From an uncultured Bacilli bacterium (GTDB lineage Bacteria > Bacillota_I > Bacilli_A > RF39 > UBA660), in the NCBI GenBank assembly GCA_910585335.1, contig CAJUCU010000005.1:37834-45626 (forward strand): a stretch of 7,793 nt of DNA. The letters run 5' to 3'. The position numbers and the translations under genes are program-made. Below are positions 1-7,669 of the stretch, piece after piece; position 1 is the first letter of the stretch, and each line of letters starts with the position of its first letter. Below the pieces are notes generated by a model, which was not told where the DNA came from, did not search any database, and worked only from the letters and a program-made list of their open reading frames with translations.

Positions 1-225
1 AAGTTCATTCTTTTTCATATGGCCAGTACAACCAACCTGCCTATTCCTATTGAGCTTCTTATCCTGATAAATCTCACCAGTACAAAAATAATATGCTGCA
101 ACAAAAGTCCGATATGTAGTTAAATATGAGGCAGCTTCTGAAGGACTTTTACAATCTAACATATGATTTCCAATATAATCCAACTGCCTTCTTAATGGTT
201 CATAATTCGTACTTAAATAAATCAT
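1..225 (-). CDS. Partial protein, N-terminal 75 aa; tandem paralogue of the adjacent HELGH protein
   Basis: This open frame starts with ATG at 225 and runs uninterrupted for 75 codons off the left edge, so the C-terminus is missing. An AGAGGAG ribosome binding site lies about 7 bases before the ATG, just after the stop of the upstream gene (16-bp gap), which fits co-transcription. I do not recognise a named family from this part alone. However, the first 40 residues align without gaps to the start of the neighbouring 342-aa protein: both begin MI-L, share Y8, Q14, Y17-I18, P28, E30, Y34 and Y38, and have several conservative exchanges (about 11 of 40 identical). It is therefore probably a paralogue, and may carry an HExxH site further on; that part lies outside the window. 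The segment has no signal peptide or membrane span. It contains several cysteines (C25, C48, C66), which the neighbour lacks at those positions. Confidence 0.75.
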   Translation of the reverse strand, partial: MIYLSTNYEPLRRQLDYIGNHMLDCKSPSEAASYLTTYRTFVAAYYFCTGEIYQDKKLNRNRQVGCTGHMKKNEL

Positions 226-241
226 AATATCTCTCCTCTTT

Positions 242-1270
242 CTATCGTTTCATTATGTTTTTCATCTGTTTCACATAGCAATCAACGGCATTAGGAATCG
301 TAATTCCCACTTGTTCTAACTGTTCTTGACTAAAATAATCGTACTGAAAACTTTGAAGTTGTCTATAGTTAATTACTGGTCCTAAAGTAGAGGCGATAAT
401 CGGTCCATAAATATACTGAGCCTCATAAAACAAAGCATCATCAACATATTCGCCAGTAGCAAGCCACTCTTTTCCACGCTTCAATGCCTTTTGTAAAGAT
501 AACATATCAAAAAAAACTTCTTTTTTAGTCTCTTCCTTATATTTTGTATCATCGCTTAAAAAATTAAAAAAACTGTGTTGATAATAATAAGATAACACTT
601 CACGGTAAAAAGAGCGATAGCAATACGTTAAATCATAGCGATAGAACTGTTGTCTTACCTCCATATTATCTTTTACATGACCAAGTTCATGAACCAAATT
701 CCCTAACTCTTCAATTCCCAATATCCGAATAGGAAAAAATATATTAGGAATGTCTTGTAAATTATTATAAAGACAATAAAACTCCCGATCTTTATCATTA
801 TAATAAATTCTTTTATGTTTACACATATCACGAAAAACATCATAAAGTTCCAAGTCTTCTTCTTTAAAAAAAGCTTCCAACAATTTCTTAGGCTTACTAC
901 TCTTTTCTCTAAAATGAGGATACCTTTTCAAAAAAGACAAGGAATCATTTTCCTTTATATCATCTATTAATTCACTAACAGCTAGGTAAGAATATTCAAA
1001 AAAATATTGATGAAACAAAGTGTTGTTCTCTAAGCTTTTTCGTAATGCTTTTGAATTAAGAAGTCTTTGTCTTTGAAAAGTAGAAAGTTGATTAGAAGAA
1101 AAAATCTTCAAAAATCCTGGATTAGCTCCTATATCAATAGAACGAATAAGAGCAATATAAAGTTCCATATAGTCATATACTTCTAAAGGATTAGCGTACT
1201 TCGAAAAATTCTTTTCAATATAGGCAATCTGTTTTTCTATTCCACTATAATCCCTATTTAATGTAATCAT
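242..1270 (-). CDS. Putative compact M3-like zinc metallopeptidase (HELGH protein), 342 aa
   Basis: The function of this protein is not established; a zinc-dependent peptidase role is inferred. The visible site is HELGH at residues 194-198 (two zinc-binding histidines with a catalytic glutamate), with E224 in FYREVLSYYY as a candidate third ligand 26 residues after the second histidine. That spacing is close to M3 oligopeptidases (thimet oligopeptidase, PepF). A C-terminal segment around 281-299 (FYEAQYIYGPIIA) resembles the PepF region that supplies the substrate-binding tyrosines. At 342 aa it is much shorter than PepF, at about 600. No signal peptide or membrane segment is seen, so it is probably cytosolic. 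The start was placed at ATG 1270 because a strong GGAGGGG site precedes it; an in-frame ATG at 1330 lies within the promoter and has no ribosome binding site. A paralogue follows 16 bp downstream. An unrelated gluzincin-like fold is the main alternative. Confidence 0.72.
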   Translation of the reverse strand: MITLNRDYSGIEKQIAYIEKNFSKYANPLEVYDYMELYIALIRSIDIGANPGFLKIFSSNQLSTFQRQRLLNSKALRKSLENNTLFHQYFFEYSYLAVSELIDDIKENDSLSFLKRYPHFREKSSKPKKLLEAFFKEEDLELYDVFRDMCKHKRIYYNDKDREFYCLYNNLQDIPNIFFPIRILGIEELGNLVHELGHVKDNMEVRQQFYRYDLTYCYRSFYREVLSYYYQHSFFNFLSDDTKYKEETKKEVFFDMLSLQKALKRGKEWLATGEYVDDALFYEAQYIYGPIIASTLGPVINYRQLQSFQYDYFSQEQLEQVGITIPNAVDCYVKQMKNIMKR

Positions 1271-1273
1271 AAA

Positions 1274-1280
1274 CCCCTCC
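1274..1280 (-). promoter_or_regulatory. Ribosome binding site that fixes the start of the HELGH gene
   Basis: On the minus strand this reads GGAGGGG, three bases before the ATG at 1270 (about five from the GGAGG core). It is the strongest Shine-Dalgarno match near this gene. No comparable site precedes the upstream in-frame ATG at 1330. Confidence 0.8.
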
Positions 1281-1297
1281 GTAAAATATGTCTTCTT

Positions 1298-1326
1298 ATT
1301 ATATAACAAAAAGAAAAAAAGAGCAA
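1298..1326 (-). promoter_or_regulatory. Sigma-A-type promoter of the HELGH gene pair
   Basis: The minus strand shows a perfect TATAAT -10 box (1298-1303), a 17-base T-rich spacer and a TTGCTC -35 box (1321-1326; 3 of 6 match to TTGACA). Transcription would start near 1290, giving a leader of about 20 bases with the GGAGGGG site inside it. The promoter lies just after the terminator of the preceding operon, so the metallopeptidase-like pair appears to be a separate transcription unit. Confidence 0.7.
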
Positions 1327-1350
1327 TCATTTTTTAAACGAGATATAGAT

Positions 1351-1380
1351 AAAAAAACGCGCGTTTTTATTTACGTGCGT
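1351..1380 (-). terminator. Rho-independent terminator closing the comN-secDF-rel-dtd operon
   Basis: Read on the minus strand, ACGCACG, a 10-base A-rich loop and CGCGCGT form a 7-bp stem with one A-C mismatch, followed directly by a run of T. The same bases also contain the palindrome AAAAACGCGCGTTTTT, which could form an alternative shorter stem. It begins 23 bases after the stop codon of the AI-2E-family gene, and a new promoter follows, so its role as the end of the operon is well supported by context. Confidence 0.75.
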
Positions 1381-1402
1381 CTAATCTAAAAATATTATTT
1401 TT

Positions 1403-2458
1403 CTATTTGGCTTTTGCCACTTTCTTGACACTTTTTTTAATATCAGCGATATAAAAATGATAAGTGGTTCTAATAAATAAGTAAAGTGGTAAGGCTGCAA
1501 TAATACCGAGGATACCTGCTAGAGTTCCTCCCACAGTAACTACCATAATAGTAATTAAAGCGTTGACATTATTGGTTTTACCATAGACTTTTGGAGAGAT
1601 AACATAACCATCTAACTGTGGAAAAATAAGACATATCACTCCTGTTGCAATAAAAGTTGGCATCGATACAACACTAGCTGTAATAACTGCAATGATATTG
1701 GTAATAAGACCTCCAAAATAAGGAATCACTGTGGTAACACAAGCAAGGATACCAAGTAGGAGCCAGTTAGGATGACCAACGATAAAAAATAACAAAGAAT
1801 ACTCAATAAGCTGTATCAACATAAAGATAGAAAGTCCTTTAATATAGTTTCCAATCTCAAAATCAACTGCCTTAAAGTAACGATACACCTTTCCCTTCAC
1901 TCGCTGTAAGAATAAGGAAACACTTCTTCTAATCTTACTCATATCAGATAAAAAATAAATCCAAGCAATAAAGCCTACAATAAAAGAACCAGCAAATCCA
2001 AAAGACTTCGATACAATAGTCATAGTGCCATTTGAGACAATCTTACCTACACTACCAATGGCATCATCTAAAAAGTCAGTCACTTTTACTTCAATATTAC
2101 CAAGGTTTAAATCAAATTTTGTACTAACATCTTCTAATACTTGCACCACCATCTTTGAAAATAAAATCAACTGATCATAAATAAGTGGTAAAGTAATAGC
2201 AAGTAAAGCACTAATGATTAAAACGACCCCTAAAACAATCACGGTTACAGCAAGCCCATGTCGAACGCCTTTCTCTTCTAATTTTAAGACCAAAGGATAA
2301 AAGGCATAAGCACAAACAAAGGCAATAATAAAGGGCATCATGATGATGATAATAGTACGAACAAAGCCCCACCATGTCGTAATATTAACGGCAATTAATA
2401 AAATTAGTAAACAAAAAATAGTAACGTTAAGCAAACGGTAATTCAATTTATTTTCCAT
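1403..2458 (-). CDS. AI-2E transporter-family membrane protein (PF01594, formerly UPF0118), 351 aa
   Basis: This is an integral membrane protein of the AI-2E transporter family. Members have been linked to autoinducer-2 export (TqsA) and to Na+/H+ antiport, and most, including this one, have no known substrate. The family's layout is visible: hydrophobic segments near 11-28, 32-56 and 68-95, a non-membrane region of about 50 residues (roughly 98-148), then further segments near 150-171, 205-227, 231-263, 266-283 and 298-330. The IPYFGG turn (245-250) and the YVISPKVYGK segment (285-294) are typical of the conserved C-terminal half. The length is normal for the family. A short basic tail rich in Lys ends the protein. 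It starts 4 bp after the dtd stop with AAAGGTGAG as ribosome binding site, so translation is probably coupled, and it is the last gene before the terminator. The family assignment is firm; the transported molecule cannot be read from sequence. Confidence 0.9.
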   Translation of the reverse strand: MENKLNYRLLNVTIFCLLILLIAVNITTWWGFVRTIIIIMMPFIIAFVCAYAFYPLVLKLEEKGVRHGLAVTVIVLGVVLIISALLAITLPLIYDQLILFSKMVVQVLEDVSTKFDLNLGNIEVKVTDFLDDAIGSVGKIVSNGTMTIVSKSFGFAGSFIVGFIAWIYFLSDMSKIRRSVSLFLQRVKGKVYRYFKAVDFEIGNYIKGLSIFMLIQLIEYSLLFFIVGHPNWLLLGILACVTTVIPYFGGLITNIIAVITASVVSMPTFIATGVICLIFPQLDGYVISPKVYGKTNNVNALITIMVVTVGGTLAGILGIIAALPLYLFIRTTYHFYIADIKKSVKKVAKAK

Positions 2459-2462
2459 ATTC

Positions 2463-2897
2463 TCACCTTTCTAAAATGATAGTAGTAGGACCTATATTAG
2501 AAATAGAAACTTCCATATCAGCCCCAAATACACCGCGTTCTACATTGGTATATTTGGCAAGTTCTAAACAAAACTCTTGATATAAAACTTCTGCTTCTTG
2601 ATGTCCCAAAGCTTTCATATAACTAGGACGATTTCCTGTTTTACAATCCGCATACAAGGTAAACTGCGAAATAGCTAAAACACTTCCTTGAACATCTAAT
2701 AAAGAGCGGTTCATGACACCATTATCATCAGGAAAAATGCGCATATTTACAATTTTACGTGCCATCCACTCCAGTTCCTTCCTGCTATCCCCTTCTGTAA
2801 AACCAATCAACAACACAAGTCCATGTTGGATAGAAGAGACAACAGAACCATCAACGAAAACAGAAGAGTCCCCACTTCTTTGTATCACAACTCTCAT
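2463..2897 (-). CDS. dtd: D-aminoacyl-tRNA deacylase Dtd, 144 aa
   Basis: Dtd hydrolyses the ester bond of D-amino acids (and of glycine mischarged on tRNA-Ala) from tRNA, keeping D-residues out of proteins; it acts as a cytosolic homodimer. The protein is full length for the family and starts with the usual MRVVIQR strand. The two signature motifs are present: SQFTL at 77-81 (with the YADCKTGNRPSY stretch behind it) and the Gly-cisPro motif at 134-139, here NIGPTT with G136-P137. Most homologues I recall read NDGPVT, so the residues beside the Gly-Pro pair differ, but the catalytic pair is kept. Its ATG overlaps the rel stop codon as ATGA, with AGAGAGGA upstream inside the end of rel, so translation is probably coupled. 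Linkage of rel and dtd is conserved in Bacillota. Confidence 0.96.
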   Translation of the reverse strand: MRVVIQRSGDSSVFVDGSVVSSIQHGLVLLIGFTEGDSRKELEWMARKIVNMRIFPDDNGVMNRSLLDVQGSVLAISQFTLYADCKTGNRPSYMKALGHQEAEVLYQEFCLELAKYTNVERGVFGADMEVSISNIGPTTIILER

Positions 2898-5044
2898 CGC
2901 TGAATCCTCTCTACTTTCTCCACATAAGTTTGTTTTTTAAGCTCTAATAACATTTTATTCAAATGTTCCAAATTCCTGACATAAACTCTCATTTCATAAA
3001 CAATACCAGAAGAAGAACCAATGGTATGAATGGAATCAACTGGAATGTCTAATATACTAGTCTTTTGAATAATGTCGAGCATATGATCTGTTTTATCTTT
3101 TGTTTGAAGAATAAGATAAGTAAGATAGCGTTTATTGATATTTTGATTCCAAGAAACTAAAACATTACGGTCTTCCAAGGAAGCCAAATTGTGACAATTA
3201 CTTCTATGGACACTAATACCATTTCCCATAGTAATGTAGCCAATAATATCATCCCCGAATACAGGGTTACAACATTGTGCCAAATTGACTTTAACCTGAT
3301 CAATGCCAGAAACCACAATATCTGCATTCGCATCGGTATTTTGATTTCCAACTCGTGCAATTTTCGGCTTTTGTTGTTCCTCTTTGGTAATAATATGAAT
3401 GACTGTACTAGCAGCATGCTTTCCATTACCAATATTCTGATAGACTTCCTCTATATTTTTAAGTTTTAACTCACGGCAAATCTCAGAAACATTGCTATCA
3501 CTTAGAAACTCAGCAAAAGCAAGCTTTCTTTTTCGAAGTTCTTTCTCTAAACTTTCTCTACCACGTTCTATATAAATTTCTCTTTCATTTTTCGTAAAAT
3601 AAGAACGAATTTTATTTTTAGTATGAGTAGTTTTAGCAATTTGTATCCATTCTTTAGAAGGTCGAGAGGTTTTATTGGTATTAATTTTTACAATATCGTT
3701 ATTTTGTAGTTCATAGTCCAATGACACAATACTATTATTAACAATAGCCCCTACCATCGTCTCTCCTACTTTGGTATGCACTTTATATGCAAAATCAATT
3801 GGTGTAGAACCCTTCGCCAGCTCTATAATATCTCCTTTAGGAGTAAAGACATAGATATTATCATTTAATACTTCATCTTTTACAGAATTAACGAATTCCT
3901 CACTAGAAAGTTTATCGCTAGATAAGTCCATAATAGATTTAAAAAATTGTAGTTTCTGTTCTGTCGTAGACTGCATATTCGCTTTGGCATCTCTATTTTC
4001 TTTATAAGCCCAATGACTTGCAATTCCATTTTCAGCAATCTCATCCATTTGATAAGTACGAATCTGAATTTCAAATAAATAACCATCTAACCCAAAAACA
4101 GTAGTATGTAAAGATTGATACATATTTGGTTTTGGCATCGCAACATAATCCTTAAAACGATTAGGAAGTGGTCTAAATTTAGAATGAATAATACCTAGTG
4201 CCACATAACATTCTTGTTCCGTATCAACCAGTATTCGAAGAGCGTGTAGATCATAAATATCACTAAACTTCTTTCCTTTGCTTAGTTTATTATAAATACT
4301 ATAAATACTCTTAGCACGTCCTTTAATCTCATGCGCAATATTATGTTCAGTAAGTAACTTAGAGACAATCTCCTGCATTTCTAACACCGTTTTATCGCGT
4401 TCTAATTTAGAAGTATTCAGTTTCTCAGCAATATCATAAAAGACTTCTGGTTTTAAATAGCGAAGGGACAAATCCTCTAATTCACTTTTAATTTTATGAA
4501 TACCAAGGTGATGAGCAATCGGAGCTAAAATCTCCATAGACTCTTTTGCCTTTATCTTCTGTTTTTCTTCTGGTAATGCCCAAAGTGTCCTCATATTATG
4601 AAGACGATCAGCCAGCTTAATAATAATAACCCGAACATCCTCACTAATTCCGACAATGATTTTTTTATAGTATTCAATCAAATAATCATTCTCTGTCGAA
4701 AAATTAATCTTAGAAAGCTTAGTAACACCCTGTACTAGTACGGTAACTTCGTGTCCAAACATACTCTCCATCTCATCTTTGGTACAATCACAGTCTTCTA
4801 GCACATCGTGCATAATAGCCGCTTGCAGTGTAGGAATATCGGCATAGACATCCGTTAAAATATAAGCAACATTAAGGGGATGAACAATATATTCTTCCCC
4901 ACTTTTACGAAACTGCCCTTTATGTTTTTCATAAGCAAAAAGATAAGTATTGCGAAGAAGTTCTAATTCTTCATCCTGATCAATATATGTTTTTACTTTC
5001 TCTAACAACTCATCTACTTTTAAAATTTCGTTCTTCTTAGACAT
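2894..5044 (-). CDS. relA: Bifunctional (p)ppGpp synthetase/hydrolase Rel, 716 aa
   Basis: Rel makes (p)ppGpp from ATP and GDP/GTP during amino acid starvation and also degrades it, setting the stringent response from the ribosome. All long-Rel domains are present. The HD hydrolase has H55, HD at 79-80, the ED pair at 83-84 and LADRLHN at 144-150. The synthetase has GRAKSIYSIY (242-251), RFKD at 296-299, YQSLHTTV and EIQIRT (325-330). TGS is at about 395-457, a helical linker follows, the zinc-finger region has CC at 591-592 with H613 and C617, and ACT runs from about 640 to the end. The RXKD form of the synthetase motif together with an intact HD site indicates both activities, as in B. subtilis Rel (734 aa). 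ATG 5044 has an AAAGGGGTG ribosome binding site. It lies 22 bp after secDF and overlaps dtd by 4 bp. The symbol follows B. subtilis usage; rel is equally valid. Confidence 0.97.
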   Translation of the reverse strand: MSKKNEILKVDELLEKVKTYIDQDEELELLRNTYLFAYEKHKGQFRKSGEEYIVHPLNVAYILTDVYADIPTLQAAIMHDVLEDCDCTKDEMESMFGHEVTVLVQGVTKLSKINFSTENDYLIEYYKKIIVGISEDVRVIIIKLADRLHNMRTLWALPEEKQKIKAKESMEILAPIAHHLGIHKIKSELEDLSLRYLKPEVFYDIAEKLNTSKLERDKTVLEMQEIVSKLLTEHNIAHEIKGRAKSIYSIYNKLSKGKKFSDIYDLHALRILVDTEQECYVALGIIHSKFRPLPNRFKDYVAMPKPNMYQSLHTTVFGLDGYLFEIQIRTYQMDEIAENGIASHWAYKENRDAKANMQSTTEQKLQFFKSIMDLSSDKLSSEEFVNSVKDEVLNDNIYVFTPKGDIIELAKGSTPIDFAYKVHTKVGETMVGAIVNNSIVSLDYELQNNDIVKINTNKTSRPSKEWIQIAKTTHTKNKIRSYFTKNEREIYIERGRESLEKELRKRKLAFAEFLSDSNVSEICRELKLKNIEEVYQNIGNGKHAASTVIHIITKEEQQKPKIARVGNQNTDANADIVVSGIDQVKVNLAQCCNPVFGDDIIGYITMGNGISVHRSNCHNLASLEDRNVLVSWNQNINKRYLTYLILQTKDKTDHMLDIIQKTSILDIPVDSIHTIGSSSGIVYEMRVYVRNLEHLNKMLLELKKQTYVEKVERIQR

Positions 5045-5066
5045 TAGTACACCCCTTTATCACAAG

Positions 5067-7358
5067 TTAACAATTAATCCCTTTAATTTGTTTTTCTTCT
5101 ATATCATCACGATATACTCTTTTCTTTTTCGTCTCTTTCTTCTTACCTAAATTTTTACTTTCAAGTAAATAGAAAATAACTGTCGCAATAAAGATAGAAG
5201 AATAAGTACCAGAAACAAGTCCAACTAGCATAGCCAAATTAAAGTTTAAAATCTCACTAGAACCTAGGAAGATAAGTGCTAATACTGGCAAGATGGTAGT
5301 AATAGAAGTATATAAAGAACGTCCAAATGTCTCTTGTATACTAACATTCACTACTTCTTTTAATTGCATCTTATCTAAACTATTCCCTTTTTGTTTTTGT
5401 AAGTTTTCTCGAACTCGATCAAAACAAACGATAGTATCATTAATAGAATATCCAATAATAGCAAGTATCGCTGCAATAAACATGACTGAAATTTCTAAAT
5501 GGAAAATAGCAAAAACAGCAAAGATAATAACAACGTCATGTAAAAGAGCACAAACGGCACCTAGTGCATAACTAAGTCTAAAACGAATCGCAATATAAAG
5601 GATAATACCAATCATAGATAATAAGATAGAGAAAATTGCATTCTTTGTTAGTTCTTCTTTTACAACGTTAGATACTACACCCACATCTACCTTTGCTTGG
5701 TATTTCTCTTCAAAGTGTTGCACTATTTTATGAATACGATTAGCACTTAATACATCTGAAACACGAATAGTAATGGTATCATCATTGGTAGTAATACTAG
5801 TATCATGTAACTTCAACTCTTTTAAGTCATCTTTTAATGCTTTTTTCTGAACCCCTTCATTTGTTTCAATATTAATATTAGATCCTGCTTGATAATCAAT
5901 ACCAAGGTTGAATCCGTTCATACCAAAACAAACGACTCCTGCAAAAATCAGAATAACTGAGAAAGCCACTAGTTTCTTTGCATGATGAAGAAAATCGACA
6001 TTTTTAAATGGTATTTTCGTAACTTTCTCGTTTTTATTGACATTAGGCATATCTTTTTTATCTACACGAATAAATAACTTCGTTTTATCATCAAAATATC
6101 CAGTTTTAACAAATAACCCTAATAAGAATCTAGTTAAGAAAACCATAGTAAACATAGTCACTGCAATCGTAATGATTAACATCGTAGCAAAGCCTTTGAC
6201 ACTAGACTCTCCAAACATAAACATGATAATAGCAACAAGTAATGTAGTGAGATTAGAATCAATAATGGCACGTAGCGAAGATTTACTTCCTTCTTTAAAG
6301 GCAAATTGTAGACTTTTTCCATGATAAAGTTCTTCTTTAATTCGTGAGAATGTAATCACATTAGCATCTACTGCCATACCAATGCCAAGTACTAAAGCCG
6401 CAATTCCAGGAAGTGTTAAAACACCACCAACTACCCAGAAAACAGCAAATACTAAGAATGAGTAAATAAGAACAGAAACGGTAGAAATAAAACCTGCAAA
6501 ATGGTATAAAGAAATAAGCATAACTGCGATAAGAGAAATACCAATAATACCAGCGATTAAAGTTCTAGAAAGTGTAGAATCTCCAAAAGAAGCACCTACA
6601 GTTCTAGAAGATACTTCAGTCAGTCTAGAAGGAAGACTTCCTGAATTAATTAAATCAACTAAATTGTTCACTTCTTCTTCTGTAAAGTTTCCTTGAATAA
6701 TAACATCACTAGCAAACCCTTGTGAAACAGTAGCGGAAGATAAACACTTAGATCCACTAGTACCACACATACTCTTCTCTGTAGCATAACTACTGCTACC
6801 TTCTTCATAGTCTAACCAAATAACGATTACATTTTCTTCATAATCTTTTACTTTATTCGTAATATCATAAAACTTATCTTTGTTTTTAACGGATAGTAAC
6901 ACAGCAGGTTTTCCAGAAGAATCCTGACTTACTTTAGCACTTCCTGCATTTAAAACACTACTATCCATTAATAGATTGTCATTGCTATCACGAAAAGAAA
7001 GTGTAGCAACGGTAGATAATTGTTTACGTGCTTCTTCTTGATTGGTAACACCAGCAAGTTTTACACGAATTTTATCATTCCCCTCTAGAATAATTTCTGG
7101 TTCACTAACACCAAGGGAATCAATTCTTTTACTCAATGTTTTATAAGTAGCAGTCATCTTATTATTCGTCATTTTTGACCCATCAATAGATTCTACTTTA
7201 TATAAAACTTCAAATCCTCCTTGTAAATCTAGTCCAAAGTTCAAATTTTTAAATAATGGTACAAAAGAAAAACCAATTAAAACACACAAAAATAACAAAC
7301 AAATACTTGTCGTAATAATCTTCTTTTTCTTTTGTTTTTCCTGTTTTTTTGTTTTCAT
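5067..7358 (-). CDS. secDF: Fused protein translocase subunit SecDF, 763 aa
   Basis: SecDF works with SecYEG and SecA, using the proton motive force to help pull exported proteins across the membrane. This is the single-chain SecD-SecF fusion seen in Bacillus and Staphylococcus (737 aa in B. subtilis). A Lys-rich N-terminus leads into TM1 (about 14-35) and the SecD signature FGLDLQGG (41-48). The large external domain runs to about 265, followed by five membrane segments with GIGMAVDANV (325-334, D331 being the conserved membrane acid). The SecF half starts near 462, with GIDYQAGS (486-493), LHDVV (606-610) and GYSINDTIVCFDRVRE (636-651). A basic tail ends the protein. The external domain carries two cysteines (C198, C205) in a Ser-rich loop, which is unusual. 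ATG 7358 has a GAGGTG site that overlaps the TAG stop of the comN-like gene (11-bp gap), suggesting coupled translation. Rel follows after 22 bp. Confidence 0.96.
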   Translation of the reverse strand: MKTKKQEKQKKKKIITTSICLLFLCVLIGFSFVPLFKNLNFGLDLQGGFEVLYKVESIDGSKMTNNKMTATYKTLSKRIDSLGVSEPEIILEGNDKIRVKLAGVTNQEEARKQLSTVATLSFRDSNDNLLMDSSVLNAGSAKVSQDSSGKPAVLLSVKNKDKFYDITNKVKDYEENVIVIWLDYEEGSSSYATEKSMCGTSGSKCLSSATVSQGFASDVIIQGNFTEEEVNNLVDLINSGSLPSRLTEVSSRTVGASFGDSTLSRTLIAGIIGISLIAVMLISLYHFAGFISTVSVLIYSFLVFAVFWVVGGVLTLPGIAALVLGIGMAVDANVITFSRIKEELYHGKSLQFAFKEGSKSSLRAIIDSNLTTLLVAIIMFMFGESSVKGFATMLIITIAVTMFTMVFLTRFLLGLFVKTGYFDDKTKLFIRVDKKDMPNVNKNEKVTKIPFKNVDFLHHAKKLVAFSVILIFAGVVCFGMNGFNLGIDYQAGSNINIETNEGVQKKALKDDLKELKLHDTSITTNDDTITIRVSDVLSANRIHKIVQHFEEKYQAKVDVGVVSNVVKEELTKNAIFSILLSMIGIILYIAIRFRLSYALGAVCALLHDVVIIFAVFAIFHLEISVMFIAAILAIIGYSINDTIVCFDRVRENLQKQKGNSLDKMQLKEVVNVSIQETFGRSLYTSITTILPVLALIFLGSSEILNFNLAMLVGLVSGTYSSIFIATVIFYLLESKNLGKKKETKKKRVYRDDIEEKQIKGINC

Positions 7359-7369
7359 TTTTTACACCT

Positions 7370-7660
7370 CTATACTATTTCTAACTTTTGATGAAAGTAA
7401 GCGCGTCTTTTTTGTTTTGCTATTTCGCCTTTTAAATAAAGATCTATTTTCTCATTATCGACATGTAATATATCATGAACAACATCAGAAAGTCTTAAAT
7501 CATGTGCACTCATCCACTTATTACGAATTAAATAATTCCAAATATCTACCTCTTGGATATAAGGATATCCAAGTCGATGTAGCTCTGCTATTTTAGCATG
7601 CAAAGCCGGTTTCACATGGTTATACAATTCTTCTTTACTACGAAAAGAAAACTCATCCAT
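7370..7660 (-). CDS. comN: ComN-like post-transcriptional regulator family protein, 96 aa
   Basis: This small cytosolic protein resembles the Post_transc_reg family (PF13797; B. subtilis ComN/YrzD, 98 aa), which is known for affecting comE mRNA and whose gene lies by secDF. The family core is visible as KIAELHRLGYPYI (23-35) followed by VDIWNYLIRNKW (38-49). A second helical part, LRLSDVVHDILHV (55-67), and a basic C-terminus follow. The position directly before secDF (11 bp) supports the assignment independently. I chose ATG 7660 over an in-frame GTG at 7672. AAGAGGTG sits 9 bases before the ATG, whereas the GTG is part of that same ribosome binding site and would leave a leader of only a few bases after the promoter. 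The actual target in this organism is unknown, since no competence genes are in the window. Confidence 0.82.
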   Translation of the reverse strand: MDEFSFRSKEELYNHVKPALHAKIAELHRLGYPYIQEVDIWNYLIRNKWMSAHDLRLSDVVHDILHVDNEKIDLYLKGEIAKQKRRAYFHQKLEIV

Positions 7661-7669
7661 TCCCTCTTT

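Noticed and set aside
2330..2352. Repeated ATG/ATC triplets resembling a short tandem repeat
   Set aside because: They encode the Ile/Met-rich membrane segment near residues 36-45 of the AI-2E-family protein and are explained by its hydrophobic composition.
2463..5044. Mycoplasma-like code with TGA read as tryptophan
   Set aside because: rel and dtd both stop at TGA at the expected family length, with the rel stop forming a classic ATGA overlap with the next start. No internal TGA is needed in any gene.
2713..6324. Open frames of 68-95 codons within dtd, rel and secDF (plus strand 2713-2940, 3191-3469, 5293-5571, 6037-6324; minus strand 3157-3432, 3880-4086)
   Set aside because: All lie wholly or almost wholly inside well-identified genes in another frame or strand and have no recognisable protein features, so they are shadows.
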